From Hyperoodon ampullatus (lineage: Eukaryota; Chordata; Mammalia; Artiodactyla; Ziphiidae), in contig OX457056.1 of the NCBI GenBank assembly GCA_949752795.1, forward strand, positions 177,282,428 to 177,346,427: a DNA stretch of 64,000 nucleotides, written 5' to 3'. A program made the translations under genes and the position numbers. Below the pieces are notes generated by a model. It searched no databases. It was given only the letters and a program-made list of their open reading frames with translations, and was not told where the DNA came from. Below are positions 37,399 through 48,880 of this stretch, in pieces (positions within the stretch are counted from its first letter, which is position 1; each line of letters starts with the position of its first letter).

Positions 37399-37783
37399 TT
37401 ATTTATTTATTTTTTTAACATCTTTATTAGAGTATAATTGCTTTACAATGGTGTGTCAGTTTCTGCTTTATAACAAAATGAATCAGTTATACATATGTCC
37501 CCATATCTCTTCCCTCTTGCATCTCCCTCCCTCCCTCCCACCCTCCCTATCCTACCCCTCTAGGTGGTCACAGAGCACCTAGCTGATCTCCCTGTGCTAT
37601 GCGGCTGCTTCCCACTAGCTATCTATTTTACGTTTGGTACTGTATATATGTCCATGCCACTCTCTCACTTTGTCACAACTTACCCTTCCCCCTCCCCATA
37701 TCCTCAAGTCCATGCTCTAGTAGGTCTGTGTCTTTAATCCCATCTTACCCCTAGGTACATCATGACCTTTTTTTTTTTTTAAC

Positions 37784-40136
37784 TTAGATTCCATATATAT
37801 GTGTTAGCATACAGTATTTGTTTTTCTCTTTCTGACTTACTTCACTCTGTATGACAGACTCTAGGTCCATCCACCTCACTACAAATAACTCAATTTCGTT
37901 TCTTTTTATGGCTGAGTAATATTCCATTGTATATATGTGCCACATCTTCTTTATCCATTCATCTGTTGATGGACACTTAGGTTGCTTCCGTGTCCTGGCT
38001 ATTGTAAATAGAGCTGCAATGAACATTTTTGTACGTGACTCTTTTTGACTTATGGTTTTCTCAGGGTTTATGCCCAATAGTGGGATGGCTGGGTCGTATG
38101 GTAGTTCTATTCTTAGTTTTTTAAGGAACCTCCATACTGTTCTCCATAGTGGCTGTATCAATTTATATTCCCACCAACAGTGCAAGAGGGTTCCCTTTTC
38201 TCCACACCCTCTCCAGCATTTATTGTTTGTAGAATTTTTTGATGATGGCCATTCTGACCAGTGTGAGATGATATCTCATTGCAGTTTTGATTTGCATTTC
38301 TCTAATGATTAATGATGTTGAGCATTCTTTCATGTGTTTGTTGGCAATCTGTATATCTTCTTTGGAGAAATGTCTAGGTCTTCTGCCCATTTTTGGATTG
38401 GGTTGTTTGTTTTTTTGATATTCAGCTGCATGAGTTGCTTGCATGTTTTGGAGATTAATCCTTTGTCAGTTGCTTCATTTGCAATTATTTTCTCCCATTC
38501 TGAGGGTTGTCTTTTGGTCTTGTTTATGGTTTCCTTAGCTGTGCAAAAGCTTTGAAGTTTCATTAGGTCCCATTTGCTTATTTTTGTTTTTATTTCCATT
38601 CCTCTCAGAGGTGGGTCAAAAAGGATCTTGCTGTGATTTATGTCACAGAGTGTTCTGCCTATGTTTTCCTCTAAGAGTGTAATAGTGTCTGGCCTTATAT
38701 TTAGGTCTTTAATCCATTTTGAGTTTATTTTTGTGTATGGTGTTAGGGAGTGTTCTAATTTCATTCTTTTACATGTAGCTGTCCAGTTTTCCCAACACCA
38801 CTTATTGAAGAGGCTGCCTTTTCTCCACTGTATATTCTTGGCTTCTTTATCAAAGATAAGGTGACCATATGTGCGTGGGTTTATCTCTGGGCTTTCTATC
38901 CTGTTCCATTGATCTATCTTTCTGTTTTTGTGCCAGTACCATACTGTCTTAATTACTGTAGCTTTGTACTATAGTATGAAGTCAGGGAGCATGATTCCTC
39001 CAGCTCCGTTTTCCTTTCTCAATATTGCTTTGACTATTCGGGGTGTTTTGTGTTTCCATAAAAATTGTGAAATTTTTTGTTCTAGTTATGTGAAAAATGC
39101 CAGTGGTAGTTTGATAGGGATTGCATTGAATCTGTAGATTGCTTTGGGTAGTAGAGTCATTTTCACAATGTTGATTCTTCCAATCTAAGAACATGGTATA
39201 TCTCTCCATCTATTTGTATCATCTTTAATTTCTTTCATCAGTGTCTTATAATTTTCTGCATACAGGTCTTTTGTCTCCTTAGGTAGGTTTATTACTAGAT
39301 ATTTTATTCCTTTTGTTGCAATGGTAAATGGGAGTGTTTTCTTAATTTCCCTTTCAGATTTTTCATCATTAGTATAGAGGAATGCAAGAGATTTCTGTGC
39401 ATTAATTTTGTATCCTACTGCTTTACCAGATTCATTGATTAGCTCTAGTAATTTTCTGGTAACATCTTTTTTTTTTTTTTTTTTTGCCATACACGGGCCT
39501 CTTACTGTTGTGGCCTCTTGCGTTGTGGAGCACAGGCTCCGGATGTGCAGGCTCAGCGGCCATGGCTTATGGGCCCAGCCACTCCGCGGCATGTGGGATC
39601 TTCCTGGACCAGGGCACAAACCCGTGTCCCCTGCATCGGCAGGGGGACTCTCAACCACTGCACCACCAGGGAAGCCCTCTGGTAGCATCTTTAAGATTCT
39701 CTATGTATAGTATCACATCATCTGCAAACAGTGATAGTTTTACTTCTTCTTTTCCGATTTGGATTCCTTTTATTTCTTTTTCATCTCTGATTGCTTTGGT
39801 TAAAACTTCCAAAACTAAGTTGAATAATAGTGGTGAGAATGGGCAACCTTGTCTTGTTCCTGATCTTAGTGGAAATGGTTTCAGTTTTTCACCATTGAGG
39901 ACGATGTTGGCTGTGGGTTTGTCATATATGGTCTTTATTATGTTGAGGTAAGTTCCCTCTATGCCTACTTTTTGGAGGGTTTTTATCATAAATGGGTGTT
40001 GAAATTTGTCGAAAGCTTTCTCTGCATCTATTGAGATGATCAGATGATTTTTCTCCTTCAATTTGTTAATATGGTGTATCATGTTGATTGATTTGTGTAT
40101 AATGAAGAATCCTTGCATTCTTGGGATAAACCCCAC
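37784..40136 (-). pseudogene. L1 ORF2 remnant (RT to C-terminus), broken
   Basis: ORF2 encodes the endonuclease/reverse transcriptase of L1. Here only the RT palm onward survives. Residues like [26 protein letters not shown] and the active-site FADD are readable at 40136-39651. The C-terminal segment with GINPEK and MEYYSAIKRNE is at 38185-37784. Frameshifts, stops and the nested SINE break it into at least five pieces. No endonuclease domain or ORF1 is present, so it cannot move itself. Confidence 0.93.
39470..39677 (-). mobile_element. CHR-type SINE, medium class, nested in L1
   Basis: Inserted into the L1 ORF2 with duplication tctggtaacatcttt / tctggtagcatcttt (one mismatch) at 39455-39469 and 39678-39692. 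It must be younger than the L1. Confidence 0.96.
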
Positions 40137-40253
40137 TTGATCATAATGTATGATCCTTTTAATGTGCTGTTGGATTCAGTTTGCTAGTACTTTGTTGAGG
40201 ATTTTTGCATCTATGTGAAAGAGTGATATTGGCCTGTAGTTTTCTTTCTTTCT

Positions 40254-40489
40254 GGGAAGACTTTAGATTGTGTTGTAAGTGGGATGGGGAGACACGGGAA
40301 GGCTCGAGTAGGAAAGGACATGATCTAGTTCATGTCAAAATTTCTTTGGCTGCTGTATTGGAGAATAGACTGTAGAGGGATTGGAGCAGACCCAGAAAGC
40401 CCATTAAGACACTAGAAATAATCCAGTGAGAGAAGAAGATGGGCAGGCTAGCATGGTAACAGGAATGGTGAGAAGTGATTGCCTTCGAG
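40254..40489 (+). mobile_element. Ancient interspersed repeat, part 2
   Basis: 'gattgtgttgtaagtgggat' directly continues the text cut at 37398, then 'gagaatagactgtagaggga' and 'ataatccagtgagagaagaa'. Confidence 0.6.
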
Positions 40490-42305
40490 GTTTTTTTTTT
40501 TTTAATATATTGAGCTGTATGAGTTCTTTATATATTTTGGATATTATCCCCCTTATTGGACATGTCATTTGCAAATATCTTTTCCCATTCAGTGGATTGC
40601 CTTTTCATTTTATTGATGTTTCCTTGTTGTGCAAAAAGCTTTTTAGTTTGATGTAGTCCAATTTGTTTATTTTTGCTTTTGTCGCCCTTGCCTGAGGAGA
40701 CAGATCCAAAAAGATACAGCTAAGACCAGTGTCAAAGAGCTTACTGCCTATGTTGTCTTCTAAAGTTCTTATGTTTTCAGGTCTTAACATTTAAGTCTTT
40801 ATTCCATTTTGAGTTTCTTTCTGTATATGGTGTAAGAAGGTGGTCTAATTTCATTCTTTACATGCGGCTGTTTAGTTTTCCCAGCATCATTTATTGAAGA
40901 GACTGTTTTTTCCCCATTGTATATTCTTGGCTCCTTTGCCATAGATTAATTGACCATATAAGTGTAGGTTTACTTCTGGGCTCTCTATTCTGTTCCATTG
41001 ATCTATGTGTCTATTTTTGTGCCAGTACTATGCTGTTTTGATTACAGTAGCTTTGTAGTATAGTTTGGAATCAGGGAGTATAATGGTTCCAGCTTTGTTA
41101 TTCTTTTTCAAGATTGCTTTTGCTATTTGGGGTCTTTTGTGGTTACATACAAATTTTAGAATTATTTGATCTAGTTTTCTGGAAAATGCCATGGGTATTT
41201 TTACAGAGATTACTTTGAATCTGTAGATTATTTTGGGTAATATATACATTTTAACATGAGTATGGACTATCTTTCCATTTAGTTATGTTGTCTTCAATTT
41301 CTTTCATCAATGTCTTACAGTTTTAAGAGTACAGGTCTTTTACTCCTTGGTTAAATTTATTCCTAGGTATTTTATTCTTTTTGATGCAATTGTAAATGCT
41401 ATTGTTTTCTTAATTTCTCTTTCTGATAGTTTATTATCTGTGTATAGAAATGCAACATATTTCTGTATATTAATTTTTATTTTATTTTATTTTGGAGTAT
41501 AGTTGATTAACAATGTTGTGTTAGTTTCAGATGTACAGCAAGGTGTGTATATTAATTTTGTATCCTGCAACTTTACTGAATTCACTTATTAGGTCTAATA
41601 GTTTTTTGGTGGAGTCTTTAGGGTTTCCTATATATAACATCATATCATCTGCCAATAGTGATAGTTTTGCTTCTTCCCTTCCAATTTGAATGTCTTTTAT
41701 TTATTTTTCTTGTTTGATTGCTGTAGCTAGGACTTCTAATACTATGTTGCATAAAAGTGGTGAGCTGAGCATCCTTGTATTGTTCCTGATCTCAGAGGAA
41801 AAGCTTCCAACTTTTCACCATTGAGTATGATGTTACCTGTGGGTTTGTCATAAATGGCCTTTATTATGTTGAGGTGTGTTCCCTCTATACTCACTTTATT
41901 GAAAGTTTTTATCATCAGTGGATGTTGAACTTTTTCAAATGCTTTTTCTGCATACATTGAGATGATAATATGATTTTTATCCTTTGTTTTGTTAATGTGA
42001 TGTATCATGTTGATTTGTGAATATTGAATCATCCTTACAGCCCTGAAATAAATCCCATGTGATCATGGTGTATAATCCTTTTAATGTGCTGTTGAATTCA
42101 GTTTGCTAATATTTTGTTGAGGATTTTTGCATCTATTTTTATCAGGGATATTGGCATGCAATTTTCTTTCTTTTTTTTTTGTGGTGTCTTTGTCTAATTT
42201 TGGTATCAGGGTAATGCTGGCCTCATAGGATGAGTTTGGAAACATTCCTTCCTCTTCAGTTTTAAAAAATAATTTGGCAAGGATAAGTATTACATCTTTT
42301 TAAAT
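40490..42305 (-). mobile_element. Older L1 fragment (ORF2 only), minus strand
   Basis: A diverged L1 ORF2 from a T13 tract at about 40491-40504 into internal ORF2 sequence, with no L1 3' UTR. RT words such as [19 protein letters not shown] and RSGT are readable at 42032-41742. It is older than the neighbouring L1 and lies in the same ancient repeat. A small L1-tail insertion is nested at 41478-41546. Confidence 0.88.
41478..41546 (-). mobile_element. 69-bp L1 3'-end insertion nested in older L1
   Basis: Minus-strand tail 'ttggagtatagttgattaac' plus 'agatgtacagcaagg' with an (AAAAT)n end. It is bounded by gtatattaatttt at 41465-41477 and 41547-41559 (exact, 13 bp). Confidence 0.85.
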
Positions 42306-42990
42306 TTTATGCTATAAAGTTTTAGATCTGAGCAGTTGAGTGACCTATTACTGAGATGAGGAAGACTGGGGGAGTCAGGAGTGTAGTTTAGGTCAGGTCA
42401 AGTTTGAAAGCCTGGCGAGATATGCCTATAATGGGAACTGTTGAGAGGCTGTTGGAAATTCACATCTGAAGCTCAGGTAGGTCCAGGGAGGAGATAATGT
42501 ATTTGGGAGTTGTCAGCATAGAGATGGCATTTAAAGGCATTTAATGACAACGGCATGACCTGTGACCTAAAGGTGGTCCTGACCAGCATTTAAAAAAAAA
42601 GAAAATAGATAATAAAAAATTTCACACTTTGTTGTACATAGTAAGGTTGGTCATTGTTTTGTGAAATATTTTATTTCAGTTGTGTTAGAGTACATGCACA
42701 AACTGGGTCAGGATATAAAATGTATTTCTTACTGTGAGTCATGGTCAAAAGTTTGAAGGTCATCGATCCAAGGGCTGAGTGGAAGAGAATTGAGGACTGA
42801 CCCCTGGGACACTTTGACATGTAAAAGTCAGGAAAGGACTCCAACAAGCGACTCATGAGAAGGAATGACTGGTCATGATGTAGGAGGAACATTAAGAAAG
42901 AAACTAAGCAGTCAAACATTCGAGTCAGAGACAGGCTTCTTGTGCCTCAAAAATGCTATCACAAGGTTAAGATGACCAAGCACTGAACAT
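42306..42990 (+). mobile_element. Ancient interspersed repeat, part 3
   Basis: 'agcagttgagtgacctatta', 'ctgagatgaggaagactggg', 'ttgggagttgtcagcataga' continue the old repeat after the second L1. The right edge is unclear. Confidence 0.5.
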
Positions 42991-45900
42991 GGGATTAGCA
43001 ACATGGAAGGTGATGGTGATCTTGATAAAGCTCTTTTAGTGGCATACTGGGGACCAAAGCCTTGTTAGAATGGGTTCAAGAGAGAATGGGATGGAGGAAA
43101 GAAGTAAAGACAGAATGTGGATGACTCAAGGAATTTTGCTAAAAGAGGAGCAAGAGAAATGGGATGGTAGCTAAGAGAGGGATGTGAGGTCAAGGAGGAG
43201 GATGGTTTCGAAAGATGGCAGAAAACCCAGCAAGTTGTATGCCAATGGGAAAGATTCCCATGTGTGTGGGAAAATCCCCACTGAGGAAAGAACTAAATGA
43301 AGCAGGTGGGGCTCGGGGCACTTTCAGGAAAGTTGTCCTGGAGCAGGTGACAGGGGAGAGGATCTAGTAAAGGGTTGTCTGGGATAGGAGCCAGGAGAGC
43401 TCAGCCATGGACAAAGAGAGAATGCAGAGTATATGGGTACAAATTCAGGGAGATGAGTTAATTTGGTGGAGGCATGGGAAGGTCTGTTCTGAGGGCCTCC
43501 ATTTTCTCATCAAGATTAAAAACAGTATCATCTGAGGGTGAGGTAGGGGATTAGGGATCCCCGCTCACTTGCTCAACAGAAAATGAGAAAGCCCTCCGGT
43601 GGTCTGCAGCCTGTCACTGGAACGCTGCCCACCTTCCTCCCCCGACCTGTGGCTGAATGCTTGGATGCCCATGTGGTGGCTTTAGCTCTGCTCTCACTTG
43701 GGGCTTAGTATCTATCAAAATCTCTCCCTAGGGCCCTGAATCTGCCGCTTATGCTCATCCGTGGTAAATAGTGAGGTCACCAAAAAGGGTGATTGTGGTT
43801 ACAAAGAGAATGAAGCCAGATCTGTGGACTGAGCCTGGCATGCCGGAGGTTTGTGGACCTCCAACACAGGCCCTAGTCCTGCCTCACTTTTTCATATGAA
43901 TTCGGAAAAGGTGCCCTCAATCTGGTGGCACACAGCCCCAGGCAAAAAACAAAAACAAACAAACAAACAAACAAAAACCCCTCTGTGTGTAGGAAAATAA
44001 AAAAACTGGAAGGAAATGTACCCAAACTGTCATAGTGACTATTCATTGATAGTAACTTCCCTCCTTTTTTTGAAATTTAACAATTTTCACGCAACCGTAG
44101 ATTCCTTTTGTATCAGAAATCTTCAATACATGTGTGTGGTTTTTTTCTTCTTTTTTTCTGAATATGAGGACTGATTCAGGTTTTCAAACTGCAACTTGGA
44201 AATCCCAGGGGTTTCACAGAGCTCCCTCCCGAATGCACCCCTGTCCCCCCGCTACCCCCCAGGTTATTAAGGCTGAAGGGAGATTGGGAGGAGGAAAGAG
44301 CATGGGAGGCTGGGGGATCAGATCATGCAGTTCTGCTTTTATCTCTTTTATCTGTTTGCACAGAAAAAAAAAATCACTGGAATGGACGATTTCTAAGGTT
44401 TGTTCCAACTTAAATATTCTGTGCTTCTGTGTTAGCTGTAAATTGTTGAGATGATTGCAGTACTGCAATTTTATCTGAACAAAGGTTTCCATGGAGTTAT
44501 ACACAGGATGGTGCCTTAAATTCCTGGGAGAGAGGAAAATGCTTTGACAGGTTCTCTGTGAGAGGGCTCAGTAGGTACCACAGTGCATGGATCAGAAGGG
44601 GTTACTTTGGAAGTTTCTGGAAGGAATTGAAATTTGGCCAGATTACCGTTAAGGGCAGGGACTACGTGACTTGTGCTGTGACCCCAAATTAGAAGAGGCT
44701 CACTTCCTGAAACAAGATGAGACTAGATTTTGTTTGCTCCACTGTGGCTGCCCACAGCTTTTTTCTGAGTTACATTCAAGAGTCCCACCTCCAGCAGATC
44801 AGAAAGGATGAAATAACAGCCAACGGTAGCAGTTAAAAATGGCAAACTTCCTTGTCCTTTCTCAGGGGTTATAAAGCCTCTAGCAAGGGAGGGAAAAGAT
44901 CTCAATTTTACTGAGTTCCTATAAGGACAAAGAGGCTTTATTGTTCCTGGTAACTAGCGGCTGTTCCCAGGATAAAATCCTCTGGGATTGCCCAGTACAA
45001 ACATGGACACATCACAGGGGCAAGGAGCCCCTCCTCACCTTCTGCATTCTGTGATGGGAGAGAGCCAGGGTCAACCACATCGTCATTAGTAGTGGAAAGG
45101 CACTGGTGTTTTGGAGAGTCGGGGCAGGAATGTGATGTCTGCGATCAGGTGGGCTCTTGGGGACCTTCCTTCCTGAGATGAGTCAGGGTCTGATAAAAGG
45201 GGAACTGGCACAGAGACGGGCCATGACATTGATGGCATAGGGCTGTCCTCTCTGTCATTCATTCATTCCACAAATGTCAATTTAGTTCTACTCTGAGCCA
45301 GGCACCCCTCCAGGTTTGGGGGACACAGCAATGAGTAAGAGAAAAATATCTGCCCTCATGCACTATATTCTATTGTCATTAAGAACTTAAGTTCTAGAAA
45401 GAACTTAACAGTGATGCCAGGCAGAGGTAGTGAGCTAGCCAGCAGCTAGTATGCTGCATTTGGCCTGAGATGTATTTTGTTTGGCTCCTCCAGTTGAGTT
45501 TTTGGAGGGTTTTGCTTTTTTTAAAATTTGAACCAACCTCAAAAATTCTGAAATTTTAGCTAAAGGTCTTAACTTCTGGTTTCTGAGACGTGAGAGACAT
45601 AGCAACACTGGCCCTCACTCCCAATAGCAACAATCAGCTGAAGCTGAGTAGTGCCTGCTGCTTTTAGGAGGAAATAAGTGGGTCAGTTCATTATTCTGAG
45701 ACCTTCTGTTACATCTGAGCTTTTTCACTGAAGACTCACCTGGCTGTGGCATTGGCTATCGGCCAGGGTTTTGGTTCGGGGAGTTGTTGCACTTCTATGG
45801 AAACTCTACCCTGAGGCCCACTTTCTCATGTCTGCTTTGATTTTATTATTCAACAATATTGACTGAGAACCAGATCCTATTCTTAGGCACCAGGGACACA

Positions 45901-46035
45901 AAGACTAGTAAGGCACAGTGTTTGCCCGTCCCTGGGAGAGCTTTCTGGAGGAGGTGACAAGGGGAGAAAAGAGATGAGGCTGGAGGTGTGGGCAGAGCCA
46001 TGGAGGTTCTCCTACAGCAGACTTTGGGCTCTATC
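42991..46035. other. 3 kb without a recognised gene
   Basis: Mixed unique DNA with relics. 43000-43540 has old-repeat wording. 43943-43977 is (CAAA)n. 45250-45390 and 45840-45930 are fragments of the old repeat lead ('gagccaggcacccctccagg', 'ggcaccagggacacaaagac'). No frame above 106 codons. Confidence 0.4.
43943..43977. repeat. (CAAA)n microsatellite
   Basis: About six units of caaa with A-rich ends. Confidence 0.9.
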
Positions 46036-46039
46036 TTAC

Positions 46040-46210
46040 AAGCTAGCCGTTCTCCAAATTATGTGCATACCAAAATCACCTGTATGACTGTTGAGCCACA
46101 TCTCCTGACTTTCCCATCAGAAAATCTGGGGTGGGGCTGAGAAGCTGCATTGTCGAAAAGGTCCCGGTGCTTTGGATGCTGCTAGTCTGGGAACCACACT
46201 TTAGGAACTA
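46040..46210 (+). mobile_element. MER5-type hAT DNA transposon
   Basis: 'aattatgtgcataccaaaat', 'aaatctggggtggggctgag', 'ctgggaaccacactttagga' follow MER5 order. Confidence 0.8.
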
Positions 46211-46511
46211 CTGTTAAAATGATGAGGAGCTATTGTGAGTTCTCTGGTCTCTCCTGCCAGCTGGCCTGACTCTTGCTTTAATACCTTGGAAAGTATGAAA
46301 CATCCTTGGCTGTTGGAGCCGTGTCTGATCCTGCTGTTAGACTGCTGCCCTGTGATTTAAATTCAAGTTAGCCCAGTGCATGGAGCAGCCTTTCTCTTTA
46401 AAAGACACTGGCTCAGAGATTTGTGCTGCCAGAAAACCAGGTACGGATAGGCCTCTTTGCTATGGTTTTGGAGCAGGACAGAGGCCAACTCTGAGCTGGG
46501 TTGGAGTAAAC

Positions 46512-46667
46512 AAAAAAAAAAGAAAAGAAGAGAAAAGGAAGAAGGAGAAAGGGGAAGGAGAAGGAGAAGAAGGAGGAGAAGGAGAGGAAAAAAGGGAAGA
46601 AGGGAAAGAGAAAGAAAGAAAGGAAGGAAGGAAGGAAGAAAGGGAGGGAGGGAGGGGGGAAAGAAGG
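46512..46667 (+). repeat. 156-nt homopurine tract, (GAA)n/(GGAA)n/(GGGA)n
   Basis: Every base from 46512 to 46667 is A or G. The first pyrimidines outside are C at 46511 and C at 46668. Ordered blocks of gaaggag, gaaa, ggaa and ggga units. The reading frames seen across it are compositional artefacts. Confidence 0.97.
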
Positions 46668-46884
46668 CAGGAAGAAGGAACGTAAGTCTAGGGGTAGAGA
46701 AAGAACATGTTAATTTCACAGAAAACTTCCAAGCTAGAATCTTACCAGGTGGAAGACGATGCAGGTATCAGTAAACTTTTGGGGTCCTGGAGAGAATGGA
46801 AATGTCTGCACTTGAACATGAGCGTGAGTCCCTCCTTGAGTTTTGTACTTTAAGTGCTTCATGCTTCCCCCTGTGCCAGGCCCT

Positions 46885-47005
46885 GGACAGAAGCATAAGC
46901 TTTGGAGTTAGGCAAACTGGATTTTTCTTCTCTAGTGCATAAACAATTAATAATTGAGTCACTGTGAGTATGAAATGAGATAATGCATGAGGACTAGATT
47001 TGGGG
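46885..47005 (+). mobile_element. MIR SINE fragment
   Basis: 'gctttggagttaggcaaact' and 'gtatgaaatgagataatgca' are MIR words. Confidence 0.6.
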
Positions 47006-47039
47006 CTTGGAACAAAGAGGCTCCCCACCCAGAACTAAA

Positions 47040-47215
47040 GATAAGAAGCACAATGGAGTCCTACTGTATGCCAAGCTTTGTATTTGGCACTGTACATGCA
47101 TCAGTTAAATTAGTCTTCATGACAATCCACTGCTGTAAGCTCTATGAGCGCAGGGACTAGGCCTTCATATAGAGCCTGACACATAGTAGGTGCTCCCTAA
47201 AGGCTTCTTGACTGA
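47040..47215. mobile_element. MIR fragment followed by LINE2 3' end
   Basis: 'actgtatgccaagctttgta' (reverse MIR) then 'tctatgagcgcagggactag' and 'acacatagtaggtgctccct' (L2 3' end). Confidence 0.55.
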
Positions 47216-48254
47216 CTGCTGTGGGAGGATCCCAGTCTGTCTGTTGGCCAGAGAGAAGTGTCAGAGGAGACCTCAAATTCCAGAGGAAAATAAAATGCAG
47301 AATAATTTGTCCCCCTAGGAGAGGTGGGAGGAGAAATTGGTTATGATAAATTAAATAGCAGTGAAACAAAAGAGGGTAGCAGGGAATTTTAAGGGAACAT
47401 TTACAACTTAAAAAATGGATTCAAGGTTAAAAAAAAAAAAGAAAGCTCAAGGTACTGAGGCCTGACTCATTAAATTGATAATTATATATTGTACCTACTA
47501 TGTGTTCACAATGTGTGTATAGTGTGGTAAGAAGGGTTTGAGAGCAAGAGAGGCCAGGGTTTGAGATCTGGACTTTGCTTCTAGTTGTAACAGGCCTTTA
47601 ACAAGAAATAAATGGAATAATAGTTTTTCCCTGAGTCCCTAATATGTATTAGGCACTATGATAATACTTGATATTCATTAATTTACTAAACAACTTATAA
47701 AATATGCAAAGTACTGCAAACTTAGGACCTGTTAGTTATTACTCAAGCAAAGCATCCAAATCTCTTAGAAGTATTAATACTAACAATCATTACTGTGGTT
47801 GATATCCTGTGTGTCAGACATGCAAGGCACTTTACATTCACCAGTTTCATAAGGTGTGAGTCTGTTACATCTGTGACTATAACTCTCTAGGGCTTATTTG
47901 TTACTAGGCACCAGCACAGTATCTGACTATTGCAAGCACTTAATAAGTGGTGCCATTACCAATTCTGCAAGGCTTCTTGATTAATTTCACATCTTATTTG
48001 AATCTTATTGAACATCATTTTATTTAAATACTCAAAACCACCTTTGGAGTGGGTTGAGTAGACATTATCTTCTTGTTGAGAGATGGAGTGACATTGCCCC
48101 AAATCTGAGAACTCAGGGATGGAGGCCTCAGGTCCAGCACCAATTTCTTTAAAAAACATTTACTTTAAAAATCTCTGGTTACAAAAGGAAAATACGGTCT
48201 TGGAAACTATAGAAGGAAAGTCTTGCACATCTAGTTTGCTTTTACCTGATGAAT
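47216..48254. other. AT-rich sequence with MIR/L2 traces, no gene
   Basis: 47620-47950 contains reverse MIR-like words ('aggcactatgataatacttg', 'tgcaaggcactttacattca') and an L2-like 'aagcacttaataagtggtg'. Nothing coding is seen. Confidence 0.4.
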
Positions 48255-48268
48255 GCCATAGGTTTTTT

Positions 48269-48647
48269 GTTTGTTTATTTGTTTGTTTGTTTATTTATTT
48301 ATTTTTGGCTGCGTTGGGTCCTCGCTGCGTGCAGGCTTTCTCTAGTTGTGGCGAGCAGGGGCTACTCTTCGTTGCGGTGCGCAAGCTTCTCATTGTGGTG
48401 GCTTCTCTTGTTGCGGAGCATGGACTCTAGGCACACAGGCTTCAGTAGTTGTGGCACACAGACTCAGGAGTTGTGGCATGCAGGCTCAGTACTTGTGGCC
48501 TGTGGGCTCTAGAGCACAGGCTCAGTAGTTGTGGTGCACGGGCTTAGTTGCTCCGTGGCATGTGGGATCTTCCCAGACCAGGGCTCAAACCCGTGTCCCC
48601 TGCATTGGCAGGCGGATTCTTACCCATTGCACCACCAGGGAAGTCCC
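48269..48647 (-). mobile_element. CHR-type SINE, long class (first of a same-site pair)
   Basis: Minus-strand, with a tail read as (TTTG)n/(TTTA)n at 48265-48304. Flanked by gccataggtttttt at 48255-48268 and 48648-48661. Confidence 0.95.
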
Positions 48648-48661
48648 GCCATAGGTTTTTT

Positions 48662-48867
48662 TTTTTTTTTTTTGCGGTACGCGGGCCGCTCACTGCTGTG
48701 GCTTCTCCCGTTGCGGAGCACAGGCTCCAGACGCGCAGGCTCAGCGGCCATGGCTCACGGGCCCAGGCGCTCCGCGGCATGTGGGATCTTCCCGGACCGG
48801 GGCACAAACCCGTGTCCCCTGCATCGGCAGGCGGACTCTCAACCACCGCGCCACCAGGGAAGCCCTC
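48662..48867 (-). mobile_element. CHR-type SINE, medium class (second of a same-site pair)
   Basis: Minus-strand. Flanked by gccataggttttt at 48648-48660 and 48868-48880, the same target as its neighbour. Confidence 0.96.
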
Positions 48868-48880
48868 GCCATAGGTTTTT

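Larger units (their letters stand above)
37399..40253 (-). mobile_element. 5'-truncated L1 (about 2.6 kb without nested SINE)
   Basis: Minus-strand L1 from mid-RT of ORF2 through the 3' UTR to a poly(A) seen as T-rich at 37399-37418. A 14-bp duplication ctgggaagacttta is at 37385-37398 and 40252-40265 (first two bases ambiguous). A medium CHR SINE is nested at 39470-39677. The 3' UTR matches the L1s at 4.1 and 56.3 kb, one young artiodactyl/cetacean-type lineage. Confidence 0.95.

Noticed and set aside
46380..46774. Lysine/glutamate/arginine-rich and, on minus, leucine/serine/proline-rich frames
   Set aside because: Pure product of the homopurine microsatellite.
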